Source of the DNA: Cliona cf. orientalis
Lineage: Eukaryota; Porifera; Demospongiae; Clionaida; Clionaidae
Length of the DNA stretch: 64,000 nt
Direction: 5' to 3'
Assembly: GCA_963930775.1 (NCBI GenBank)
Contig: OZ005689.1
Span: 5,518,001-5,582,000 of the forward strand
Shown here piece after piece: positions 1-12,900 of this stretch (positions within the stretch are counted from its first letter, which is position 1; each line of letters starts with the position of its first letter). The notes under the pieces were generated by a model. The model was given only the letters and a program-made list of their open reading frames with translations, was not told the DNA's origin and made no database searches. The position numbers and the translations under genes were made by a program.

Positions 1-291
1 TACCATTGAAGAAGGAAGTGAGAGTAAACACACCCCCTACCATGAAAATTCGCTAGGTTTAGCTTCTACTACTAAGTCCCAAAGTCAAGTGGCAACCCAA
101 GCCATGGCAGTTGCTCAGGTACTAAACCAACCTAAACCAGCAAAATACTGGTTTAGAGCACCAAAACATGCATGGCAATAGCTAGATAAATCAAACTCTT
201 AGTCTACTGAGCGTATGCATTTCAAATTTGACATTAATAAATTTTGAGTGTACAAAATTAATGATCACAGCTATTCAACATTAAGACTCAC

Positions 292-519
292 ATTGAATTG
301 ATTAATATTCCAAGAGGTATTATTGCAGAGAGTCAGGTCAGCCTGGACAGCCAGAATGTCGCTCTTGTGGAGTGAAACGTTTGTGCCTAGCTCAGTCTCT
401 TGGCATGGAAACAGTTCCTTTAGCTCTAGAGTGAAGCTACCTTCGTCAGTTTGACCGTGTACGACCACATAGAGGAATGATCCAACCACGTAGATCAGCA
501 GCCTTGCTTCAAACATCAT
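292..519 (-). CDS. SIDT-B: first exon of a second SID1/SIDT-family gene (partial)
   Basis: This is a 76-codon first exon starting at ATG 519 and ending in phase 0 at a GTGAGT donor (292 is the last coding base). It has a hydrophobic signal peptide followed by a segment that aligns with exon 1 of SIDT-A: both contain PCQET, then NVSL, a [18 protein letters not shown] block and a final Asn before the intron. Intron phase and position are identical in the two genes. It starts only about 390 bp beyond the stop codon of SIDT-A on the same strand, so it is a tandem paralogue. The rest lies beyond the left edge and cannot be judged. Two tandem ATGs are present (519, 516); I use the first. Confidence 0.75.
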
Positions 520-904
520 CACTCATATAGCTACAGTCGGAGAGGACGAATTAATTAACTGTCATGTCAACTACATGATGCGTGCAAATATGGGAGTGGC
601 TCGATGGGCGTGGTTAATATGGATGAAGGGTCCGGACACGACACCAGATGAACTGTGGTGCATCCGGTGGGGCTAATTGTAGATAAAGGTCATCATGGTC
701 ACCTCCAGTAGTGTAGTCTCATCCCCATAATAATCATTATTATTGTGCAGACCAATGGAGATTACTTCCAGTACACGGTTTAATTATGAATAATATTTCA
801 CTTACATCAGATTCTGTGATTACATCACACAAAAATAATAATTAACCAGTACATTCAGTTTATCATGCAGCGCATGTTTGTGATTAACAATTTATTTTAG
901 TTCA
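520..904. other. SIDT-A 3' end to SIDT-B 5' end spacer
   Basis: This short spacer must hold the 3' UTR of SIDT-A and the promoter of SIDT-B. An AATAAA polyadenylation signal reads on the minus strand at 896-891, nine bases after the SIDT-A stop. No coding potential was seen. Confidence 0.5.
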
Positions 905-3900
905 TCAAAAAATGTGCAGGTCCACTCTTTTGACATCTTCTATTCCATCGTCAAGTACTAACACAAACTGGGGAGAAAGAGAAAATAAAATTTAATCCAC
1001 AAGGTGCAAATGTGGTACTATAATTACAGCGGAAACTGTTAGAGGTTCCAACTTTCATGCATTTTGTGCACAGACTACTAGCTGCCATTATATCCACGAA
1101 AATTTAATAAGCACGATTGTATAATGTATAATGGGCATGGTCTTGTACATCTGTGAAAACTATATGCTTGGCTGTGAAATCGAACCCATCAAATCTTTCC
1201 TGCTATACAGTAGTTTAATAGGTTACTTACCATGAAAGCAAAGAACATGCCGAATGCGGAGAGGAAGTGCCAGACATCATGGTTATCATAGAAATCTAAC
1301 AGGGTACACTCCTTGTTCATCTCACGAGATTCAGCAGGAGTGACCTGAGACAAAGAGAGAAGTAGGGTGGTTAATAATTTATATCTCTCTCCCCCTCACC
1401 CAACTCTCTCTTTCTCTCTCCCTCTTCATCTTTAATGTTCACATAACCTACCCTAGTACCGCACAGCGGAAAACTTTGGTGAGGTTATCGCAAATTGAAA
1501 CTTCATGAAGGCCATTAATTTTGAGAACCATTTCACCAAATTTAATGCTCCCCAAACTTACCCGCTATACGGTATCTCCACTTCAAAGCTTCTGTGGTTG
1601 TAACTATCTTGCACATTGAAATATACTGTGTGTGCAGCTTCCTCTCTCCCTCTCTCCCTTACTCTTCCGCTTCCCACCCGTACCACATCAAGTACAATCT
1701 GGGTACTATTAGACAACAGTCACATGACATTGTACTTGTACACTTACACTCCAGTCCGTCACAGCTACACCCATGAAGAAGTAGAAGGCAGTGCCCCACA
1801 CCAAACCAATAACAACGGGTAGTATAAGGGCCAGCCAAGTCAATGGCTCCTTAAACCACAGCTGTGAAAAAATTGAACCATGTTAATTACTGCATGAGTT
1901 GTAATATAAAATTAATTTTGTCATGATTAATACAAATGTTTTTTTGTATTACGTAATCTTGCTCTTGCACTGACATTCCACATACACACAAGCAGTAACC
2001 AAGTGTTACATGCATGGGATACCAAGAGATTATACATACCGTAAATCGCGAATATTTCGTGTCTAAAATATTTCATGTGATAAATTTTCACATTAAATAA
2101 TTTTCGGACAAACGATCCTGTACCGCATTATTGTTAATATTGCGCATGTATTTTCGTGCATTTAATTTTCGCATAAGCTAGGCTGTCCGAAAATATTTTA
2201 ACAACGAAATATTCACGATTTACGGTAGTCAAGTGCAACCCAACTATATATTCCAGTAACTGATTTTTGTCCATGACCCCTTTCATCATTGGATTGTACA
2301 CTCATCTCAGCCATATTATATTCTCATAAAAAACTTCAGTCACTAGTAGGCATCAGCTACAAATAAACGAACAAACACACTAATGGTTTGTAGGAGGAGG
2401 GAACTTACTTTTGAAAGGAAGTACATAACAAGGAAGAGGATCAGATTAACCAAGAAGAAGGCAAGAATGGCTGTGGCGATGTCCAACGTTTCGTACAGAA
2501 TAAGCGCAGCTATTGCCCTGTATAATCATTTTGTAAATCAATAAAGTTAACTCTTAATCTAAGCAGGGTCACCATGCAGATAATTAATTTTACCAAATTG
2601 TCTTTCTATGCCACTGAAAATACTTGTGCTTAGGGCCATGCATATTGTCTTTAGGTAAGAAACAGTACTTACAGGATCACATTGGCAATGAAAGCCAAGA
2701 GAAGCTTACAGAAACGAACCTACAAAAATAGCATAGCATACAGTGACACAAAGGTTTTGAGTAAATGATAATCTTCTGCTCCTTACTTTGTGGATTGGGC
2801 CTTTGAATTCCTTGCAGCAAGGGATCCAACTCTTGACCTGCTTTACCACATTCCTCCACAGGCTTCCTGAATAAATAATAATATTATTATTAAGGATCAT
2901 TCATTCAATTACATTTTGTACCATACACATGCAGTATAACATCCGTACTCTGTTATTAATAATTTGAAAAAACGGCTCTTAATTGGTACTGGTGCATGGA
3001 TTTATGTTTGGCAATCTGAATCATATTATGCTCATGCAGTGTTATAGGCATGCACTTGTTCAATTTAATTTGGTGATTTCAATTTAGTGACCATCAAAAA
3101 AGTTGAAAAGCTCATCAAAGAGTTTCCCATTATCATGACATTGTATATTGATATTCCACCATATAATCCTTACCCCACTTCCAGTCATGGAAGTAGTAGA
3201 AGGAGACAAGGAAAGCCACCAGGAGTAAGAGGATGAGGAGAAAGATGGGGAGCCGAGTGGCTATCGGGTCCTTACGACTGAAATACTGCATAATAATATA
3301 ATACAGAATTAAATCATCCAATTTAACATAAGAAATTAGCATTAAATTTTTATGAATTCTCATAATGTGAGAGATTTACAACCTTTACCAGAAAGGGGCG
3401 CATATACATTGTCATCATCACTACTGTACCGCATTAGTGTTATTAATACACATAAATCTTTTGAGTTTCACATATCTCCTGCTGACAATCAACAAAAACT
3501 TTGCCCTTAAATTTACGATCAAGCTACAAGTACTTGGAAACAAGACAGCTATGTTGCATCTGGACCTAAACCTGTGATTGTGGGAGGGGCATGATCAACC
3601 ACTAACCTCTGAGCTAAGGACACCTCGCTACAGCAGACAAAAGTATTGGTCCCAATGGTGTTTGTTTTAGAAGGGTTCCACTGTATCCCCAGTAGCAATT
3701 GGTTTAGAGGTAATTATGATGAAACCTATGGTGTAAATCTACACGTATGTCATGAGGCAATTATAACAAAATTTAGGCCCTTGATAAGACCTTTCTGAGA
3801 CTAACTTACGTGTATCCAGCAAATATATTATGTACATTACACACATAATACCGCAAATCCGGAAATTTTCGTGTAATTAAATATTTGTAATAAAAATTTT

Positions 3901-6900
3901 CGTGTTTAAAAATTTTCGTAGGATGACTCGATCTGCCTACGAAACATCGAATTTTTTTAGCAAAAATATAGTAGCTAGCACCCCAGGCGTCGAGATCACC
4001 AACGATAATGGAGGAGCTACTTGAAAGACGTTGTTGTGTCCGCGGCTACCATGTAAAGATTGAGCAGAACACGCAGACGTATGGTATGTATGCGCACATG
4101 CGCGCTAAAAGTTCGTACCGCAAATATTTCGTTGTTTTATTATTCAGGGTAGAAAATATTTCTAACTTCGTAGTCTTGAGCGACTACGAAAATATTTCAA
4201 CAATGAAAATTTCCGGATTTACGGTATTAGTAACTTTCTCTAACAATAATTAGTATCACTAGCCAAACTTCATACGTTCCCTTGGCTTATGTAGTCCCAT
4301 GGATAAATAAGCCAGTTTGTACTATATACATGTAGCTATAGCATGCATGCATGCAGTATGCTTATAGCGTGCCACAATTGATCTGAAGTTTGGAAGCTGT
4401 ACAGTAACTGTGCCGTCGAGTTTGTCTTTGCAATTGAAGCATCGAAACTCGAGATCAAGAGTCTGTCTCCGACCTCCATATCTGTGACTGATGTAAAGTA
4501 TGTATGTACTATATTGACAACATGTACATGTACATGTATCATGATACTAATTTAAACTTTTTCATATTAAACCCAGCTGAGTGTTCTCAGTTATACAATG
4601 AGAAAGACTTGTGAGCCGAAACATCTGGCTACTATTGATGCTTGTTAATTTTATATGTCAATTTTAATGCTGGTACTTCACGTTCCTAATGATACTCATC
4701 TGTATACGGATGTGGTAGAATCTCCTGTCCATGCATGCAGCTGAGGAAATCATGAATCTCGAGCTATTTGCATTCATAGTGTCAATGTGATATGGGATCT
4801 AGGTAATTTTGACCGTCACAAATAAATTATTGCATAACAACAAAAACAAATGCACATTGAGCTCAAACAAAAAGTGAAGTACAACGGAAATAACAAGAGG
4901 AGATCAAAGATATCCACTGAATCAGATGTGAGACTAAAAAAAAATTTACCCATCATTATTAGAAGCAAAAAATTAATCACAAGTAGCACCAAAATGGATT
5001 TAATAGGCCTTGCAAATGCAAAACTCATAAAACGATCAATACAGCTTGAACAAAATACATATACTGTATTAAATAAACTATACCGCCTTTCATGTTCACG
5101 GCACTGAGAGTCATCTTCATACTGAATGTATGGCACACGACCATGCAGAAGGGCACCAGTTTCATCCAACTCACTTGAACTGTCTTCGCAAACATGATGT
5201 TGTGAATACATTGGTGGACTGTCCATATCATGTGAATAAAGTTTCTGTAAAATAGAACTGTAGTACTGCTTATTCTTCTCCAGTATTTCAACGAATTTTG
5301 AAAAGTGATGGCAGTCTAATTTAATCTTATTCTGCACAGCTCTTATCAGGCTTGCTGCTCTGGTGTGTGTTGATTTATAGCAATTTGTGAAGTCTTCATG
5401 GTTATCTTGCGTGATCATACCACAACTCAGAAGATGGTCACTGATGTCCTGTAGATCACCCTGAATGGCAGTTCTCAGTTCAGGTGTGAGTCGAACAATT
5501 AGTCTATATTCTGGCAACTCAGAGCTAGCTGTTGAAGAGATGAAGCTTATTTCTTTTATGCCTTTCATTATATCCAAACTGAGTCTCACAGTTGTTTGAA
5601 ACAACTGGAAGTGTCTCCAATAAGTATAACATTTTTGTGGTGTACATACGTAGCTAGGATTTTGGACGTATGACCTTTCAATGTAGACCCACAGGCACTT
5701 GTAGTAGGAGTCAACTTCAAGTTTATGCAACATACCGCATACATACACCTACGCAGCATACTAATACTGTACTGAAAGTGTAATATTGTGGGCAGATCAG
5801 CCCTCGTACCATACAGTAAGTGTAAGCCCTGCACTTGAGCCTGATTGTGGAATGTGATTCAGTAGTAACCACTAATTACTGTAACATTATCTTGCATTTG
5901 CTGTGCTTAGCGTGCATGCCGCGCCATATACAGCAATGCCCACACTCTCTCTTTGTGATGTCACACAGTCCTGAGAAATAAGAGAAAAATGGTTCTGGTC
6001 GACATTTTGTATTCAACATGAGTAAGGGATTTAGCCAAGGATATCGCACTGCATCATGCGCTTACATTATTGATGTCGACTTTTCGTGCTATCCTTCAGT
6101 GAGTATGTGTTCTCGACTTGCAAAACATCCCCTATGGCTCAGGATAGCTAACTTTGATTCAGTCGCATTACTTTTGCATCCCATGCATACAATAGAGTCG
6201 GTAGACTCTATAAGTAGGGATGGCACGGACACTCCCATATTATACGTATTACATTATAAACACCCAAATATCTCAAAATAGGGAACTTTTTAAGTGCCAA
6301 AATCAGAATCTCCAGCAAATTATCTATTGAGAATGTGATTATCCCTACAAATCTTGTTTGTGTACTTTTTGACCCTGCCATCCCTACTTCATCCTTCAAC
6401 TTTATTCAATTGTTTTTATACTTGTGCTACGTTAAATGCTGGTACTTCATGTTCCTAATGATACTCATCTGTATGGATGTGGTGGAACCTCCTACCCATG
6501 CAGCTGAGGAAATCATAAATCTTGAGCCATTTGCAATTGCATTCACAGTGTCCATGTGATGGGGTCAAGGTAATTTTGACTGATAGACGGCACAATGTTA
6601 GAAACGAGTACAACAAAGGAACGATAAGTTACAACCAAAAACCGCGCACAACATAAGAAATAACAACAAATCGTACACTGATGTGATATTGAAATAAAGT
6701 TTACCCATTATTAATAGAAGAAAAATACCAAACACAAGGTGCACCAAAATGGATTTAAAAGGACTCTCAATTGCAAGATCCACAAAATACTCAAAAGTCT
6801 TGTCTATACAGCTCGAACAGAAAACAGATACTGTCTTAAAAAAATTATTAACAGTATACTGTCTTTCAGATTCGCAGCAATGAGAGTCATCTTCATATTG

Positions 6901-9900
6901 AACATATGGCACATGACCATGTAGAAGGACACCAGTTTCATCCAACTCACTTGAACTCTCTTCACAAATATGCTGTTGTGAATACATTGGTGGACTGTCC
7001 ATATCATGTGAATAAAGTCTTTGTAAAATAGAACTGTAGTACTGCTTATTCTTCTCCAGTACTTTAACGAATTTTGAAAAATAATGGCAGTCTAATTTAA
7101 TCTTATTCTGCACTGCTCGTATCAGGCTTGCTGCTCTGGTGTGTGTAGGTTTATAGCAATTTGTGAAGTCTTCATGGTCATCCTGTGTGATCATACCACA
7201 ACTCAGAAGATGGTCACTGATGTTCTGTAGATCACCCTGAATGGCAGTCCTTAGTTCAGGTGTGAGTCGAACAATTAGTCTATATTCTGGTGACTCGGAG
7301 CTAGTAGCTGAAGAAATGAAGCTTGTTTCTCTTATGCCTTTCATTATATCAAAACTGAGTCTCACACAGTTCTTTTGAAAAAAAATGGGAGTGTCTCCAC
7401 TAAATATATTCACGTTAACATTAAAGTGTATATATAGCTATGATTTTAGAGGTATGACCTTTCAATGATTTATTCACAATCAGAGAGCCACATGTACCTA
7501 CAATTGTTTGGCTCTATACCCTATACAGTGGCTGCATACTACAGTTACATCACGTAAACTTTTATTTGCCTTCTACTGTGGAACCTGCTTCATTCATTAT
7601 CCTTACATGTACATGTAACTGCCTTTAATATAGGTTACTACCATCAGTGTTCTCCCTAGAATACCTAAGGCATGTCGGCCCAATAAGCCTTCAGTACAGT
7701 TTCCTTTGATGTGGGAATAGGAATAATCCATGTGCTTTGACGTGGCCACAGGCTCCACCCAAACTATACCCTCCCGTCATGCCTTGAATTTAGCTTGGGG
7801 AGAACACTGAGCATGATGCACCAAGAGTAAATAATAAGGAGGGGAGGAGAGTGTCGAACGCGCTATATACCTCGTGTAATATGTTTTCGGCAAGTAACGT
7901 GACTTGCAGCTGTGCACACGTGACTAGCCCAAGGGGCCCAACACTTGATTTTTCTTAGAACTGAGAAAAATAGAGGCGTTTTTCATGAGTTTTATGCTAG
8001 ATTCTTTATAAATGCTCGTTTTATATTGTGATCTGCTCGTGCTTTCGGTCAAAATTGCGCTCGCGTTAGCTTGCACTCGAGGCCACGCCCACAACGTACC
8101 ATTTGAATCAAGCACTCTGATTGGTCAATTTTTGAATTCCTGGCGCATGACTTTCCAAAAACATCTTGTACGGAGTGTTCGATACTCTCTCCCCCTTCTT
8201 ATTATTTACTCTTGGAAGCACTGAATAAGATTTTAAATTATTGATTTTCCAGTCCTAGAAAGGCTCCATAGGCCCTGAATTTTTTCATAATACATTGTAG
8301 ATCACATCATAGTTAATTCCCTCATGACCACAGAAGCTAGACTGACAACCTGCATGTTACTTTCTCTGACAAATATATATATAGCTGATCAAATGTCACG
8401 CGTTCTCTTGGCTTACGTATTTTCATATGTAAATAAAGGTGCATAATATTATATGTAATTGGTGCTATATACACACGATCTTTTTGCCATAACAATAATA
8501 ATATGCATAACTATGCAGCCACTGGGGATATGGTAAAGTGAACTCACTATTCCCACTAAGGTGCAGATAATGATGACGGCAAAGGAGAAGAACGCTATGA
8601 AAGCATTGGCGTGGATGTCAGGGTGTCTCTGCTGGAAGACCTTCACCAGTAGCAGCCCTCCAATGATGAACATAAAGGCAGTGTCTGCATACAATAGAAG
8701 AATGAGTCATACCATTATATGTAGAAAATTTCGCCAGGAGAAAATTTTCGCCAATTTCACCAACTGCTCTCATTAGTGAAAATCTTATCACACTAATTTT
8801 ATCCCGTATTAATTATCCCATACACGGCACATAAGCAATAATGATTGTGTTCCAGGTTAGATTTGATAGGAAATTAAATTTATAGGTCCACAAAAATGAA
8901 GAAACCTTTTTAATCATGAATGTCTACAACAGATTGAAGAACACCCCACAGTAATACCTTTTTCACATGCATGTAAAGAATCTACCAATGATTTACGGCT
9001 TAATGTACCAAATTGAAAGTTAGCATCATTCGGACAGATGTGGTAGAAGGAGCTCATGAATCCCTCAAGAATCAGAGCTATGCCCATGGCATAGTAGATA
9101 CCAAAGAACCGTGGTAATCCATAACTCTAAAAAAAAAACATGCATGAATGACAGTGATTATAACATTGAGTGCAATTCAATCAATCAATACGGCAGGATT
9201 ACCACTCATGCACATGCAAGGTGTTCAGTACATTAATTATTGTAAATAATAACTCACATCCACTGTTGCCTTATCTGCTTCTCTCTGGCGTAGATAACAA
9301 CGGTGCCTATATACGTATTAATCAGAGCAACATACATCACATAACTGGTCACATAATCACGAAATCATGTCACTGTGACTTAATTATTTACTTGATTGAC
9401 ACCACGATGAGGAAGAGAGCACCAAGCGCAACATAGCCAACGTTACTAAAGACATTATTGAAGGCACTCAGAGCACTGAGGGGGTGGGCACACTTGAAGT
9501 TATAGTAGCATTGGTCCTGATCACCACTGAAGTTGAGAACCTATATGTGTATAAAAACATAGTATAATCGTATAAGATACTTTTATATACCAAGAGCTAA
9601 ATTTAGTACCCGCAGAAAAAAGTGTCCTTAAGGTACTGTATGTACCTGGCCTCGTCCCCTGGGGTCAAGGCTATACTGTACCATTAGCCTGATTAGGCAT
9701 ATCTCTCACAAAATAAAAAAAAAATTGACAACTTTGCAGTGACAAATATGATATATGCATGCATTCAGAATCAAACAACCTATATTTTGTATAATAGTAT
9801 TTTATATTATATAGCTAGCATTTCTTATCATTTTGTTTGAGCATAGTATGCTCCTGCACTTACTCTTTGCTCTGAGAGCACAAGCTGGAAGGCTGGAAGG

Positions 9901-12900
9901 GCATAGAAGATTCCTACAGTGATAGCATTCCTACACAGAAAGAGAGGGAGAGAGAAAGAGCGAGAAAAGAGAGAGAAAGGTGAGATTGATGTATAGTGAG
10001 GTTTATGTACTTAGAATCTTACCATCCATAAACAGCATAGCGCTTGTGAAGTTGTGAATAACTCTTCTTGCTTATTCTCGGAACCATCATCTTTCCTTCA
10101 TCAGTCTGGAAAATATTTACAAGAGGAAGTACAATTAATTTTATAGAGCAAATAGTTTTCATCTGGGATTTGATTTTGTTACATTAACCTTAATATAATA
10201 TAATACTGGTAGATACATACACACAGAGATACAATAATATCATGACATTGTATACTTACTTCATACTTGATACTGATTTCGATAGAATCGGAATCAAGCA
10301 ATCCATTACTCGATGAGTTCCCTGTGTACATATACATGTAATATAAATCAATTTGCATGCATAGAATCACCACTATACACATATGGATCGAGATAGGCAA
10401 ACAGCTAAGATGGAAATAATTTTCTGTGGCTGCCCTGAACCACAAAAGGATGACATTGTGCAACATGTACCTTTCGATGCAAATACTATGGAAATGGTCA
10501 TCAACTACAAAAATCACAATAATTATTGCTATATAAAGCAGTTCTCCGCTTTAGTTTTCCATGCTAGCTACAATCATACTGTACAAATTTTGGCAACTCT
10601 AATGAACCAATGAACACCCTTTACCATGCTACAATAATAATGATTGTGCACACATGTATACCCTGTTGAATGTAGTCAGTGTCCACAATATCATCGGTCA
10701 CCTTACCATTCATCTGCTCAGTGGCTGACGACTTCTGTAAAGCCGGAGCTGCATATATAATCAGAAAGTATATCACATACTAAATAGATTCTCATCCAAA
10801 CCCACATAAGACATAAAATCTAATCTCCTAGTTCTTATGCCTGCCCCTTGTATTGAGGGGGATGGGTATGAATTTTGATGGTGCATTACTGTTAGTAGTG
10901 TTCCAGGCAGGTGACCACATAGACATTAATAAATAATAATGCTATTATTAAGTGCCCATGCACCACATTTCATAGGATTCAATCAATGTACATGTAACAG
11001 CTTCTACAGTGGAACCCCTCTAAAAGGACACCATTTGTGGTCCCAGCTACATAGAGATGTGTACAAGTACAAAGGTAGCCCTAAATGAGGACATGCACCT
11101 CCTTTAATCAGGACACTTGAAGCTGTCCCAAGGGTGTCTGGAATAGAGGGGCTCCATATTGTACAGGTATATACATGTAAATGCCCAAATCGTGTATGAG
11201 TTGTGTGAAGTGGGCGCTCGCCCCGGACACTATAGTACGTACATACACATGTACGTACCAGCTTGTGATTTTCCTTCTTCTATTGTATTATAGCGCTTAG
11301 TACTGGCTCCATTCTCCTGGATCAGTGAAATAGTCTCATCCCCTCTGGACCTTCTACACCGGCGGATGACTTTTTGAAGGAGTGGGATATCACAGAATCC
11401 AACACACTTGAATGGCTTCTGCTTGCATGGATGTTTCAGATCCCACGTTGGAACACAGCGACTAAATCAATTACAACAAAAATTAGTTTTCTAAGAATTC
11501 ATTCTCAGAATATACCCCAATTGCAAGCACGATTATTCAAGGTGAAACTTTGACTATGGTATAAATGAAGAGTAAACACCGTTCTTTCCCTCACCTCTCT
11601 CTCTTTTTTCTCTTTCTCTCTCTCAAATTCTCCCCTACCCCACCCTATTTAGTACCTCATATATCGGGTATACACCTACATGTATATACACACGCACTAC
11701 ACGTATACGCACTCTGTCTCACTACCACGTACACGTACATGTGCATGTACATACTATACTATGCACTCATCAATATACATGTACACACCAGCTGCAGTGT
11801 ATTACGGAATGGAAAGTGTTCAAGGACGTAACGCATACACACAGATAATAACAACATCCACATAATATGCACACATACATTGTAAGTGACACTGATACAA
11901 CTTACAGTTTAGGGAAGCAAAGGCAGAGCACAATGAGAGTGAGGACATAGGGGATGACAAAGAAGAAAACAACAGGCACAAAGAAGGCACGCCAAAGACT
12001 GGACACTATAGGAGAGGAAAATATATAGAGAGAGCTAGTGAATGAAATAAAATTAATGGAATTTTAATATTCTAAGGGTGTACATGAAGATGAAGGAAGA
12101 AGAGAAGGAGAATGGGAGAGAGATGGAGAGGGAAACAATACGTAAGAAAGAGAAAGAGACGGGGGAGGAATTGAGTGTATGCACATAGGCAGTGAAAGAG
12201 AGGCTAGGGACGCAGGGACAGAGTGGGGAGAGAAACAGAGAGAAGGGGAGGAGAGAGGGAGAGAGACGTAGAAAGGGGAGGGGAGAGAGAGCAAGGTATT
12301 ATAACTAACATGGCTTCAACTTTTTGATGGTGATATTCAACTGCTGCTCGTAGGTATCATTGCCATCACCTGGAAACAAATCACAAACTCCATAACTATA
12401 AATGCCATTAATAGTGAGCAATCAACATTATCATAGATACCCTACACATGTACATGTGTATATAGCTAATTCAGGAATTTTTTATTGCTATATAAATTTT
12501 GTTTTATGCAAAGTGATGAAATTTTTTTTACGCGAAAGTAGTTTATCAGTACTAAACTTACATGTACATGTATACAGCAAGTATAATATTATGGCACACA
12601 TTAATAAAATACATTTACTTAAAGTGCATGCATGTACATGTACATGTAGCTACATGAAAGTAACAACTGTTTAAAAGTTTTGTGTTCAAAAATGACTTGT
12701 TTTCACTGAACATAGAGTTCGATGAGTTCAAGTGGAATATCTTCACGCGACGAATGATTTGAAGTGCAAATCCTCAACTCAATGTCATCAGTTGTTGCAT
12801 TTCGTACGTTTTTAGTAAACCATGGAGGATTGTTGAGCTGACAGCATGTGCTGGTCGACGTACAGCCCTGACCATCCCAGAGAACATCATTGGAGTGAAA

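Larger units (their letters stand above)
3286..8547. other. 5.3-kb SIDT-A intron 18
   Basis: The largest intron of SIDT-A. It carries two intronless CARD-like genes, a TACCGCAAATCCGG inverted-repeat element (3849-4226), a SINE-like stretch near 3560-3630, a SINE-body fragment (about 6328-6425) and an inverted-repeat element at 7817-8220. Nothing else coding was seen. Confidence 0.7.

Noticed and set aside
4008..4253. 81-aa plus-strand ORF
   Set aside because: Lies across an inverted-repeat element; an artefact of its sequence.
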